Positions 7,910 to 13,233 of a stretch of DNA of 13,233 nt are shown piece after piece (position 1 is the stretch's first letter; each line of letters starts with the position of its first letter). The stretch comes from Elusimicrobiota bacterium (GTDB lineage: Bacteria; Elusimicrobiota; Elusimicrobia; UBA1565; UBA9628): positions 1 to 13,233 of the forward strand of contig JAGWJU010000018.1 of NCBI GenBank assembly GCA_028865585.1, written 5' to 3'. The notes below the pieces were generated by a model, which did no database searches, was not told the DNA's origin, and worked only from the letters and a program-made list of their open reading frames with translations. A program made the position numbers and the translations under genes.

Positions 7910-9704
7910 GAATTTCGATTTCAACCGCGCGCCCTTTGAGAAGAGAAGCGATTATATCAAATTGAAGAGGACCGGCTTGGAAGGAGTCGGGCCCAAAGCC
8001 AGCACACGCTGCCCCCGCGCACAGGCGCCACGGACCGCGGGCGCGGCGCAGGTGAACGCCCGGAAACCGCGTCCGCCACACGGTCTCCGCGCCGGCCGGC
8101 GCATCTTCCGCCAGCACAATCTCGTCCGGAGTCTCAAGCCGCCACGTTCGCAAGAGCCCATCCAAAGAACTCCTGGGCGCTCCGGATCCAAAAACCACCG
8201 CCCGCCCCCCGGCTTCAACAGCGCCCAATCCCGAACGCGCCGGCCACAAGTAAACAGCACGGAATCCGGGCCGGGATTCGGCGCTCCGCGCGGCGCCGAC
8301 AGCCCAAAACCCGGCGGCCGCGCACAAAATTGCGGCGCGCGCCGCCCTGGGCCAATCAAAGAGAAACGCCGCGGACGCGGCGTAATAGGCAATCACGGAG
8401 CACGCGCTCATGGGAAAAAGGGCCGAAGCCGAAAACGGCAGGCCCGAGAAAAGAAAGCACGTCCGGCAGAAAGCTCCCAGGCCCAAGGACATCGCCCAGG
8501 CCGCCGCGCGGATTAGCGGCGTCCATCCCGCCATGAACGCCGCTCCCAAGACCAGGCCGCCGGCCATCAGGCCGGCGGCGCAGGGAATGAGCACGAGATT
8601 GGCCGCGCTCCCCAAAACGGAGCCTCGGCCGAAGACTCCTGCGAAGATCGGCCAGAGCATAAGCTCCACGGCGGCGGTGGCGGCCGCGCTGCGCAGCAGT
8701 CGCCCCGCGGACGATCGCGCTGGCAATCCCTCGCCCAATCTCGCCGCCCACGCGTCCGCGGCCGAGAGGCCCAGCATGGCGAGATAGGTCATCTCGAACC
8801 CGAGCGAGAACAGAGAACGGGGATCCCAGAGAAGGATGGCCCAAGCCGAAAGGACGAGGCCCTGGAAGACGCCCGCGTCGCGGTCGAGCAGGAGAGCCGC
8901 GTAGTACGCCAGGGCGCAGCCATAGGCCCGGACATAGGGCGCGGACGCTCCGACCATGACGGTGTAGAACCCCGCGGCCAAGGCCGCGCCGCAAAACCTA
9001 GGTACGCGGGAAACGCCCAGGGCCGAAAGCAGCCACGCCGCGAATAAAAGCACCAGCGCCACCTTGGCTCCGGAGGGCACCAGCAGATGCATGACGCCGG
9101 CGTCCTGGACGGCGGCATAGAGTTCGGAATCGAGCCGCCCTTTGTCTCCGAACATGAGTCCTGAAAGGACGTGCGCCTTCCTAGCCTGCAGGGTCGCGTA
9201 GTACGCCTCCTGCATTTTTTCGCGGAGCGCCTGGGCCCAGTATAAAGGAAGACGCCGGGCAGGCACCGGGAACGGCAGCCGCTCGAAATCCTCGGCCCAA
9301 AACACCCAGCACGCGCCGCGCTCCTCAAGAAACGCCCGCTCATCAAAGCCTCCAGGGTTGCGCGCCGGCTGGGGCGCCTCAAGCCGCCCGAAAAAGCGCG
9401 CCCTCTCTCCAGGACGCAGGAAGCCCCCGCGCGCAAAAAACCACGGGAAGTAGGCGATTGCCCGCTGAGGCGCGGCCGGCGTCCCGTTTAACGAAATTAG
9501 GCGCACCTCGATCTTAAGACCCCGATAATCTTCCCCGGGCGCGGAGAGGATCTCCGCATCAAGAATCGCGCGCGCTCCGGCCGTGGCCGCGATTCCCGCG
9601 TCAGGATGGAGAGCGAAAAAACCGGCCGCGCGCAGAACGCACAAGACCGCAAGATAGACGGCTAGAGCCAAGAATAACGGGCGCCGTAGATAGCAGGTCG
9701 GCAT
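7836..9704 (-). CDS. comEC: ComEC/Rec2-family competence membrane protein with a degenerate C-terminal region
   Basis: Inner-membrane channel for single-stranded DNA during natural transformation. 622 residues from the ATG at 9704. An open frame continues 69 codons upstream, but that part is hydrophilic, crosses the divergent promoter region and precedes the first membrane helix (LFLALAVYLAVLCVL). An OB-fold DUF4131-like part follows (~45-145), ending in the hallmark NPGGFDERAFLEERGACWVF (116-135). The Competence core (~180-460) has LSGLMFGDKGRLDSELY, then DAGVMHLLVPSGAKVALVLL where most homologues have SGLHVGL, then PYVRAYGCA, FSLGFEMTYLAMLGL and ANLVLIP, with about ten hydrophobic helices. 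The last ~110 residues sit where many ComEC proteins carry a metallo-β-lactamase-like nuclease. They keep a VVFGSG strand and a DEIVLAED strand but show no HxHxDH. The 3' end overlaps nadK by 74 bases. It probably heads the leftward operon. Family assignment is firm; transport competence is not proven. Confidence 0.88.
   Translation of the reverse strand: MPTCYLRRPLFLALAVYLAVLCVLRAAGFFALHPDAGIAATAGARAILDAEILSAPGEDYRGLKIEVRLISLNGTPAAPQRAIAYFPWFFARGGFLRPGERARFFGRLEAPQPARNPGGFDERAFLEERGACWVFWAEDFERLPFPVPARRLPLYWAQALREKMQEAYYATLQARKAHVLSGLMFGDKGRLDSELYAAVQDAGVMHLLVPSGAKVALVLLFAAWLLSALGVSRVPRFCGAALAAGFYTVMVGASAPYVRAYGCALAYYAALLLDRDAGVFQGLVLSAWAILLWDPRSLFSLGFEMTYLAMLGLSAADAWAARLGEGLPARSSAGRLLRSAAATAAVELMLWPIFAGVFGRGSVLGSAANLVLIPCAAGLMAGGLVLGAAFMAGWTPLIRAAAWAMSLGLGAFCRTCFLFSGLPFSASALFPMSACSVIAYYAASAAFLFDWPRAARAAILCAAAGFWAVGAARSAESRPGFRAVYLWPARSGLGAVEAGGRAVVFGSGAPRSSLDGLLRTWRLETPDEIVLAEDAPAGAETVWRTRFPGVHLRRARGPWRLCAGAACAGFGPDSFQAGPLQFDIIASLLKGRAVEIEIHGQSVGYEDASGTSTHLLGRPFLQ
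8556..8579. repeat. Perfect 10-bp inverted repeat with a 4-base loop inside comEC
   Basis: GCCGCCGGCC, loop ATCA, then GGCCGGCGGC: an uninterrupted 10-bp stem. It encodes alternating Ala-Gly-Leu in a membrane helix of ComEC, so codon choice alone may produce it. There is no T-tract on either side, so it is not an intrinsic terminator. Confidence 0.6.
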
Positions 9705-9748
9705 ACCCGCGATTACGAACGGAGTCTCCAGAAGGTTCCGCGCCCTTT

Positions 9749-9757
9749 TGATATACT
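9749..9757 (+). promoter_or_regulatory. Extended -10 promoter of anmK, probably giving a leaderless mRNA
   Basis: TGATATACT is an extended -10 element (TG-N-TATACT, five of six to TATAAT). No good -35 is visible 16-18 bases upstream, which is typical of extended -10 promoters. The GTG of anmK begins at the eighth base after the -10, so transcription would start at or one base before the start codon. No Shine-Dalgarno is present. Confidence 0.6.
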
Positions 9758-9778
9758 CAAGTCCGTGCCACGCAACAA
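9750..9778 (-). promoter_or_regulatory. Candidate promoter of the comEC-nadK-recN-gltX operon, overlapping the anmK promoter
   Basis: On the minus strand TTGTTG (9778-9773), a 17-base spacer and TATATC (9755-9750). It is a partial match (three of six and four of six). It uses the other strand of the same AT-rich core as the anmK -10, so the two divergent promoters would compete. The leader to the comEC ATG would be about 38 bases and contains GGAG about 21 bases before the start, which is far. Confidence 0.42.
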
Positions 9779-10871
9779 CGCCTCGGTGGCCCTCGGCCTC
9801 ATGTCGGGGACCTCGGCCGACGGCATCACTGCGGCTCTCTGCCGCTTTTCCGGACGAAGCGTCCGGGTTCTGGCCTTCAAGACCTACCCGTTCGCGCCCG
9901 CGCTCAAACACAAGATTTTAGGCGCTCCGGACCTGCCGCTCGCGGAAATTTCCAAGTTAAACTACGAAGCAGGGATCGCCTTCGCCGAGGCGGCGCGAAA
10001 ATTTCTTAAAGGAAGGCCACGGCCGGCCGTCATCGGTTCGCACGGGCAGACCCTTTGGCACGGGCCGGACGATTCTCCCGCCAACACGCTGCAAATCGGC
10101 GAGCCTTCCTTCATCGCGGAGGCGATCGGTGTTCCGACCGTGGCCGACTTCCGGCCCCGCGACATGGCGGCGGGCGGGCAGGGCGCGCCGTTGGTCGCCG
10201 CCTTTGACGAATTCCTTTTCTTCCGGCGTAACGGACGGCCGACGGCCGTTCAGAACATCGGCGGAGTGGCCAACGTCACCTTCATCGGGCCGCGCGGCGT
10301 GACGGCCTCCTTCGACACCGGACCGGGCAACGCGCTCATGGATTTGGCCGCGCGGCTGGGCGGGCAAGGACGGCTCGAAATGGACGCGGGAGGGCGTTTG
10401 GCCGCGCGCGGCCGGGCTGATGATAAAATTCTCGCCCGCATGATGGCGCATCCTTACTTCCGCCAAACGCCTCCCAAGTCCATCGATAAGAACCTCTTCG
10501 GCCCCCAGTTCCTGCGCCGCCACTTCGGGACCGTAACGCCGAAAAAGCTCCCGGACGTTTTAGCCACCCTTTCATGGTTTACCGCACGCTCCATCGCCGA
10601 TGCCTACCGGCGCTTTGGGTCCAAAGGTATCTCCACGGCCGTAATCAGCGGCGGCGGGGCGAAAAATACAGTGCTGATGCGCCGTCTGTCCGAAGCCCTG
10701 GCCCCCGTCCGTGTCCTGCCTTCCGATCGCTACGGCATCCCCGTCATGGCCAAGGAAGCCGCGGCCTTCGCGTGGCTGGCGTGGCGCGCCGTCCATCGCC
10801 TACCCAACAACTGCCCCAAGGCCACCGGCGCCCGGGGCCCGCGCGTATTAGGTAAAATAATCCCGGCCTAG
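9765..10871 (+). CDS. anmK: Anhydro-N-acetylmuramic acid kinase
   Basis: Opens and phosphorylates 1,6-anhydro-MurNAc with ATP to give MurNAc-6-phosphate during peptidoglycan recycling in the cytoplasm. 368 residues, standard for the family (~365-370). Motifs seen: LGLMSGTSADG (10-20), SHGQTLWHGP (92-101), DFRPRDMAAGGQGAPLV (128-144), QNIGGVANVTF (163-173), SFDTGPGNALMD (182-193, with the likely catalytic base D184), PPKS (236-239) and the nucleotide-site ISGGGAKN (294-301). The GTG start at 9765 is chosen because the SGT motif should lie 8-12 residues in and because the promoter places the transcript start there; GTG at 9786 would leave only a few residues before the motif. The usual partner MurQ is not in view. 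It is the first gene of the rightward run, 14 bases before the alkyltransferase gene. Confidence 0.96.
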   Translation: MPRNNASVALGLMSGTSADGITAALCRFSGRSVRVLAFKTYPFAPALKHKILGAPDLPLAEISKLNYEAGIAFAEAARKFLKGRPRPAVIGSHGQTLWHGPDDSPANTLQIGEPSFIAEAIGVPTVADFRPRDMAAGGQGAPLVAAFDEFLFFRRNGRPTAVQNIGGVANVTFIGPRGVTASFDTGPGNALMDLAARLGGQGRLEMDAGGRLAARGRADDKILARMMAHPYFRQTPPKSIDKNLFGPQFLRRHFGTVTPKKLPDVLATLSWFTARSIADAYRRFGSKGISTAVISGGGAKNTVLMRRLSEALAPVRVLPSDRYGIPVMAKEAAAFAWLAWRAVHRLPNNCPKATGARGPRVLGKIIPA

Positions 10872-10876
10872 AGCCC

Positions 10877-10881
10877 GGAGG
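10877..10881 (+). promoter_or_regulatory. Ribosome binding site of the alkyltransferase gene
   Basis: GGAGG four bases before the ATG at 10886, in the 14-base gap after anmK. It supports the chosen start and translation from an anmK-initiated message. Confidence 0.7.
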
Positions 10882-10885
10882 CGCC

Positions 10886-11200
10886 ATGAAAATTCCCGCG
10901 ACCATCGAAAAGAAAATGAAGGACTACCCCCCGTTCTATCAGTCGGTTTGGCGCGCCTGCGCGCAAATTCCCAAGGGCCAGGTGCGCACCTACGGCTGGA
11001 TCGCCAAGCGCATCGGCAAGCCCAAGTCCGCCCGCGCGGTCGGCCAAGCTCTCGGCAAAAATCCTTTCGCGCCGACCATTCCCTGCCACCGCGTGGTGGG
11101 CGCCGACGGACGCTTAACGGGCTATAGCGCCAAGGGCGGCGTCGCGACCAAGCGGCGCATGCTGATAAAAGAAGGCGTCAAACTCGCCCCCACCCGCTAG
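10886..11200 (+). CDS. Stand-alone O6-alkylguanine-DNA alkyltransferase (MGMT/Ogt) DNA-binding and active-site domain
   Basis: Direct-reversal repair protein that would move an alkyl group from O6-alkylguanine to its own Cys. Only 104 residues, against 160-200 for full Ogt/Ada-C/MGMT: the N-terminal RNase-H-like domain is absent. Seen: FYQSVWRACAQIPKGQVRTY (17-36), helix-turn-helix with the finger Arg in SARAVGQALGKNP (48-60), active-site PCHRV (66-70, Cys at 67) and GRLTGYSAKGG. The Cys is intact, which separates it from alkyltransferase-like proteins (ATL), where it is Trp. Small single-domain members with a Cys are common in bacterial annotations, and whether they transfer alkyl groups or flag lesions for excision repair varies. 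It probably shares a transcript with anmK. The SRAP remnant starts 8 bases after its stop. Confidence 0.9.
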   Translation: MKIPATIEKKMKDYPPFYQSVWRACAQIPKGQVRTYGWIAKRIGKPKSARAVGQALGKNPFAPTIPCHRVVGADGRLTGYSAKGGVATKRRMLIKEGVKLAPTR

Positions 11201-11208
11201 GCCGCGCG

Positions 11209-11384
11209 ATGTGCGGACGCTACACTTTAGCGGCCGACGCGTTCTCATGCACTTCAGGCTTAAAAGCGGCGCATGCGCCGCTCTTCTGGCGCCCTACCCG
11301 CCAAAGGAGATGGAAGCCTGGGACGTCTCCTCTAAGGTCAACTCCACGGCCAATGACGCCCCGGCCTTAGTCTCTCCCGTTTAG
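11209..11384 (+). pseudogene. Remnant of an SRAP (YedK/HMCES-type) abasic-site protein gene, internally deleted and frameshifted
   Basis: SRAP proteins cross-link to abasic sites in single-stranded DNA through Cys2. From the ATG at 11209 the frame reads MCGRYTLAADAF, the family's signature N-terminus with the catalytic Cys2. That frame then becomes meaningless and stops at 11368-11370. In another frame (from 11283) the DNA encodes LLAPYPPKEMEAW, DVSSKVNS and a final LVSPV before TAG at 11382-11384, which is the family's usual C-terminus (PYP-x3-M ... VS-x2-VN ... P). About 12 N-terminal and 34 C-terminal codons survive of ~200-230. The central NVAPT, WGL/WF-E and active-site His regions are absent. 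The break coincides with an 18-bp palindrome. The remnant cannot make an SRAP enzyme. It follows a DNA-repair gene, so a small repair cluster was probably once intact. A sequencing or assembly deletion is possible but is not needed. Confidence 0.8.
11265..11282. repeat. Perfect 18-bp palindrome at the SRAP deletion junction
   Basis: AGCGGCGCATGCGCCGCT is its own reverse complement. It ends exactly one base before the C-terminal SRAP homology resumes at 11283. TCTTCT-like sequence follows on the plus strand, too mixed for a convincing terminator. It could be a small repeat unit or the scar of the deletion. Confidence 0.75.
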
Positions 11385-11416
11385 AACAGGGAAAAGGCGG
11401 CGGCATTTAAGGCCCC

Positions 11417-11445
11417 TTGCCTTTGCTCGATTTCCCATCTATACT
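11417..11445 (+). promoter_or_regulatory. Promoter of the secreted propeller gene, probably leaderless
   Basis: TTGCCT (11417-11422), a 17-base spacer and TATACT (11440-11445). The -10 is identical to that of anmK. The GTG start at 11452 is the seventh base after the -10, the usual transcription start position, and no Shine-Dalgarno is present, so the mRNA should begin at the start codon. The gene-free stretch 11385-11451 holds nothing else that I can see. Confidence 0.62.
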
Positions 11446-11451
11446 TCGGAC

Positions 11452-13233
11452 GTGAACAATCCCCTTCCGCAGCGGCGAATTTTGGCGATCGCCGCACTGT
11501 TTTGCCTCCTTTGCCCGGGCATGGCTGCAGCCCAGCAGGAAGGCTCGCAGCAAGAAACGGAAGTCTCCGGCATTTCCATAAGCGCTCCCCCTGCGGTTTC
11601 CAATCTTGCAGTTCCGCTTCTTCCGCAAGCGAACTTTGCGCAGCCGTCTCCAAGCAACATCGACCTTGAGCAAGCACCTGCGGCTTTGCCTCCCGCGAGC
11701 CGTGTCGCGCCGGCCATGTCTCTACCTGAAGCAACCCCGGGATTATCACAGCAAGTTGCGCCAGCCCGGCAAACCGAGCCAAGCGCGCAGCCCACGGCCG
11801 CGCCTGAATCCGCCCAAGAAGCGGCTTCAAGCGAATCAGGGCCGCGCGAAACGACGAGGCAGGGCGTACCCCATAGTATTCAAGGACGCGCTCCCGGCTC
11901 CGCTGTCAGAAAAAGACTCGGGGAAATAGCGAATGAACGCTCTCTAAGCGCCATCGAAGCCGGCCGCGATCTGCCCGCCAGCCTCGACGCGCTCTTCGAC
12001 AACGGGGGCGTCCTCCTGAAACGCTCGCCCTCGGGGGATTGGGCCGCCGCCCATCCCGGGGAAGAAGCGTCCGGCCTCGCGCGCGCCGCTCGCTTCCTCC
12101 GGAGTCGCGGCATCGACATCCCCTTTGAACGCGTCCGCGTTTCAAAAGAGCAGCCAGCACGAAAAGAAGGCTCCACGCTGACCCTGCTCTCCCAAGAACT
12201 CCACAATGCCCTTGGGTTCGGCAAGCAAAGCGAACCAAGCGCCATCGATGGATTGGTCCGACTCCTGCTCAAAAAACACCTGGAAGAAGGGGTCGCTGAA
12301 CCTTTGCGGTTCTCTCCCCGAGAATCCGAAAGAAGCGGGCTCGGCACCGGCTCTTCCGTTACGGCTGAAGAAGCAGTGGCGGCCTTCCAATCCCGCTGGC
12401 TCAAGAAGTTTTCGAAGCTCGAGAGGTCCCTGCGGGGGCGCTCCGGGGAAGGGACGGCCCTGGTTGAGCATATCACCATGCTGGACAGGGCCGCAAAATC
12501 GGTTTTCGCCGCCCCGGGCCTGGGCGCGATCTTTCTCCAGCAATCTCTCGGCAGCGGCGTCAGAGTCCGTGCCATCCAATCCAAGGGCGGCATTTCCGAT
12601 CGCGATCAGAATCTAGACTTCTCCGGAGGGACCCTGACCGGAGTCCATTACGACGAGGCCGAACGCTCCGTCATCTTGGTGGGCCATACCGGCCGCGAGT
12701 ACGCGCTTGAAAAACGCCCCGTAGACCAAGACGGCAAAATAGGGAAGGCCGAGCAGAGGATAAGCTTCTCCGGCCCGGCCGACGCGCTGGGGACGTGTTA
12801 TGACGCGGCAAGCCGCAACCTCATCGTGGTCGGCGGCGAAAACGCGGAGATCTTGAACCTTTCCGCGCAATCCCCCGAGCTTCGCTCCGAAATCCGGGCG
12901 CCGGGCTCCTGGTCGGGAGCCGCCTACGATGAGGGACGCTCCATCCTTTATCTCGCCAACGCCGACGGTAAAAGCATCACGGCCTGGAACCTTTCCCAAG
13001 GCGGAGTCCTGTCGCAGGGGCCCGAAACCTCAACATCCCACCCCATCGAAACCTTGATTTTCAATCCGGCCGACCAGACCTTGCTGGGCTATGACCGCGA
13101 CGCCCGGCGCTACGAAATTTTCTCGGCCGGCCCGGACGGGAGGGTCGCGGACGAGGAAAAATCAATCACCTTTCCCATGGCGGCCTCGGGGCGCAACGTC
13201 GTCGCCTTGAGCCCGTCCAAGAGCGGCGCAATT
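11452..13233 (+). CDS. Large secreted protein with propeller-like repeats, 3' end outside the window
   Basis: 594 residues are visible, open to the right edge. Residues 1-27 are a Sec signal peptide: QRR, then the hydrophobic ILAIAALFCLLCPG, then AAA before QQ (likely cleavage after A27). The GTG at 11452 is chosen because the next Met (24) would lose the signal peptide and because the promoter sits directly before it. Residues 28-~155 are Pro/Ala/Gln/Ser-rich and probably disordered. Residues ~159-380 are charged and mostly helical, with no family I recognise. From ~385 a repeated pattern appears, with Tyr-Asp or an equivalent starting each unit at about 400, 450, 492 and 537: HYDEAERSVILVGHTGREYAL, CYDAASRNLIVVGGENAEI, AYDEGRSILYLANADGKSI, FNPADQTLLGYDRDARRY. 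Units of 42-50 residues with paired strands resemble β-propeller blades of the lactonase/YVTN/WD type. The role could be envelope binding or scaffolding; nothing shows an enzyme. The N-terminal half uses slightly more AAA, GAA and CAA codons than neighbouring genes. Confidence 0.8.
   Translation, partial: MNNPLPQRRILAIAALFCLLCPGMAAAQQEGSQQETEVSGISISAPPAVSNLAVPLLPQANFAQPSPSNIDLEQAPAALPPASRVAPAMSLPEATPGLSQQVAPARQTEPSAQPTAAPESAQEAASSESGPRETTRQGVPHSIQGRAPGSAVRKRLGEIANERSLSAIEAGRDLPASLDALFDNGGVLLKRSPSGDWAAAHPGEEASGLARAARFLRSRGIDIPFERVRVSKEQPARKEGSTLTLLSQELHNALGFGKQSEPSAIDGLVRLLLKKHLEEGVAEPLRFSPRESERSGLGTGSSVTAEEAVAAFQSRWLKKFSKLERSLRGRSGEGTALVEHITMLDRAAKSVFAAPGLGAIFLQQSLGSGVRVRAIQSKGGISDRDQNLDFSGGTLTGVHYDEAERSVILVGHTGREYALEKRPVDQDGKIGKAEQRISFSGPADALGTCYDAASRNLIVVGGENAEILNLSAQSPELRSEIRAPGSWSGAAYDEGRSILYLANADGKSITAWNLSQGGVLSQGPETSTSHPIETLIFNPADQTLLGYDRDARRYEIFSAGPDGRVADEEKSITFPMAASGRNVVALSPSKSGAI

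Noticed and set aside
9705..9911. Upstream 69-codon extension of comEC
   Set aside because: Hydrophilic sequence that would run antisense through the anmK promoter and start; the ATG at 9704 sits right before the first membrane helix.
11371..11400. CCCGTT-TAG-AAC-A-GGG hairpin after the SRAP remnant as a terminator
   Set aside because: Short bulged stem and no T-tract on either strand.
11880..12593. Minus-strand 237-codon open frame
   Set aside because: It overlaps the secreted protein, whose frame is open for 594 codons with a signal peptide and promoter; the minus frame shows no recognisable domain.

Overview
This is a GC-rich (roughly 65%) bacterial chromosomal window with dense, short-spaced genes, a σ70-like promoter style and complete housekeeping genes. 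Nothing in it fixes the taxonomy. The mix of a type IV pilus ATPase, a GYF_2-domain Pro/Ala-rich membrane protein, a divergent ComEC and a large secreted propeller-like protein would fit a GC-rich lineage such as Elusimicrobiota, or another deltaproteobacteria-like group. That is a guess from general impression, not from a marker gene. No tRNA, rRNA, CRISPR array, insertion sequence or phage gene was seen.

Layout: positions 1-9704 are all on the minus strand and 9765-13233 are all on the plus strand, diverging from a 60-bp region at about 9705-9764. Reading leftward from the divergence, a compact cluster runs comEC (DNA uptake channel) - NAD kinase - recN (double-strand break repair) - gltX (glutamyl-tRNA synthetase) - dksA/traR-like zinc finger. 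The comEC and NAD kinase genes overlap by 74 bp, NAD kinase and recN are 1 bp apart, and recN and gltX share ATGA, so these are probably co-transcribed. Next comes a gene for a GYF_2 - long Pro/Ala linker - single TM - C-terminal domain protein, then pilB, cut by the left edge. Each of these last two has its own well-formed promoter, and both share the same CGTTATCTT -10 region.

Reading rightward: anmK (anhydro-muramic acid kinase, wall recycling), then a stand-alone O6-alkylguanine-DNA alkyltransferase domain protein, then the remnant of an SRAP/YedK-type abasic-site gene. The remnant keeps only its first ~12 and last ~34 codons, in different frames, joined at a perfect 18-bp palindrome. Last is a large secreted protein with repeated propeller-like blades, cut by the right edge. 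The anmK gene and the secreted-protein gene both have TATACT placed 6-7 bases before a GTG start, which suggests leaderless mRNAs.

Functional theme: a pilus motor, a DNA channel, RecN, an alkyltransferase and a dead abasic-site protein lie within 13 kb, so DNA uptake and repair are over-represented. No wholly new system is evident. The points most worth a second look are the internally deleted SRAP remnant with its junction palindrome, the ComEC whose C-terminal region lacks metallo-β-lactamase ligands, the GYF_2 membrane protein beside pilB, the leaderless promoters, and the propeller protein.
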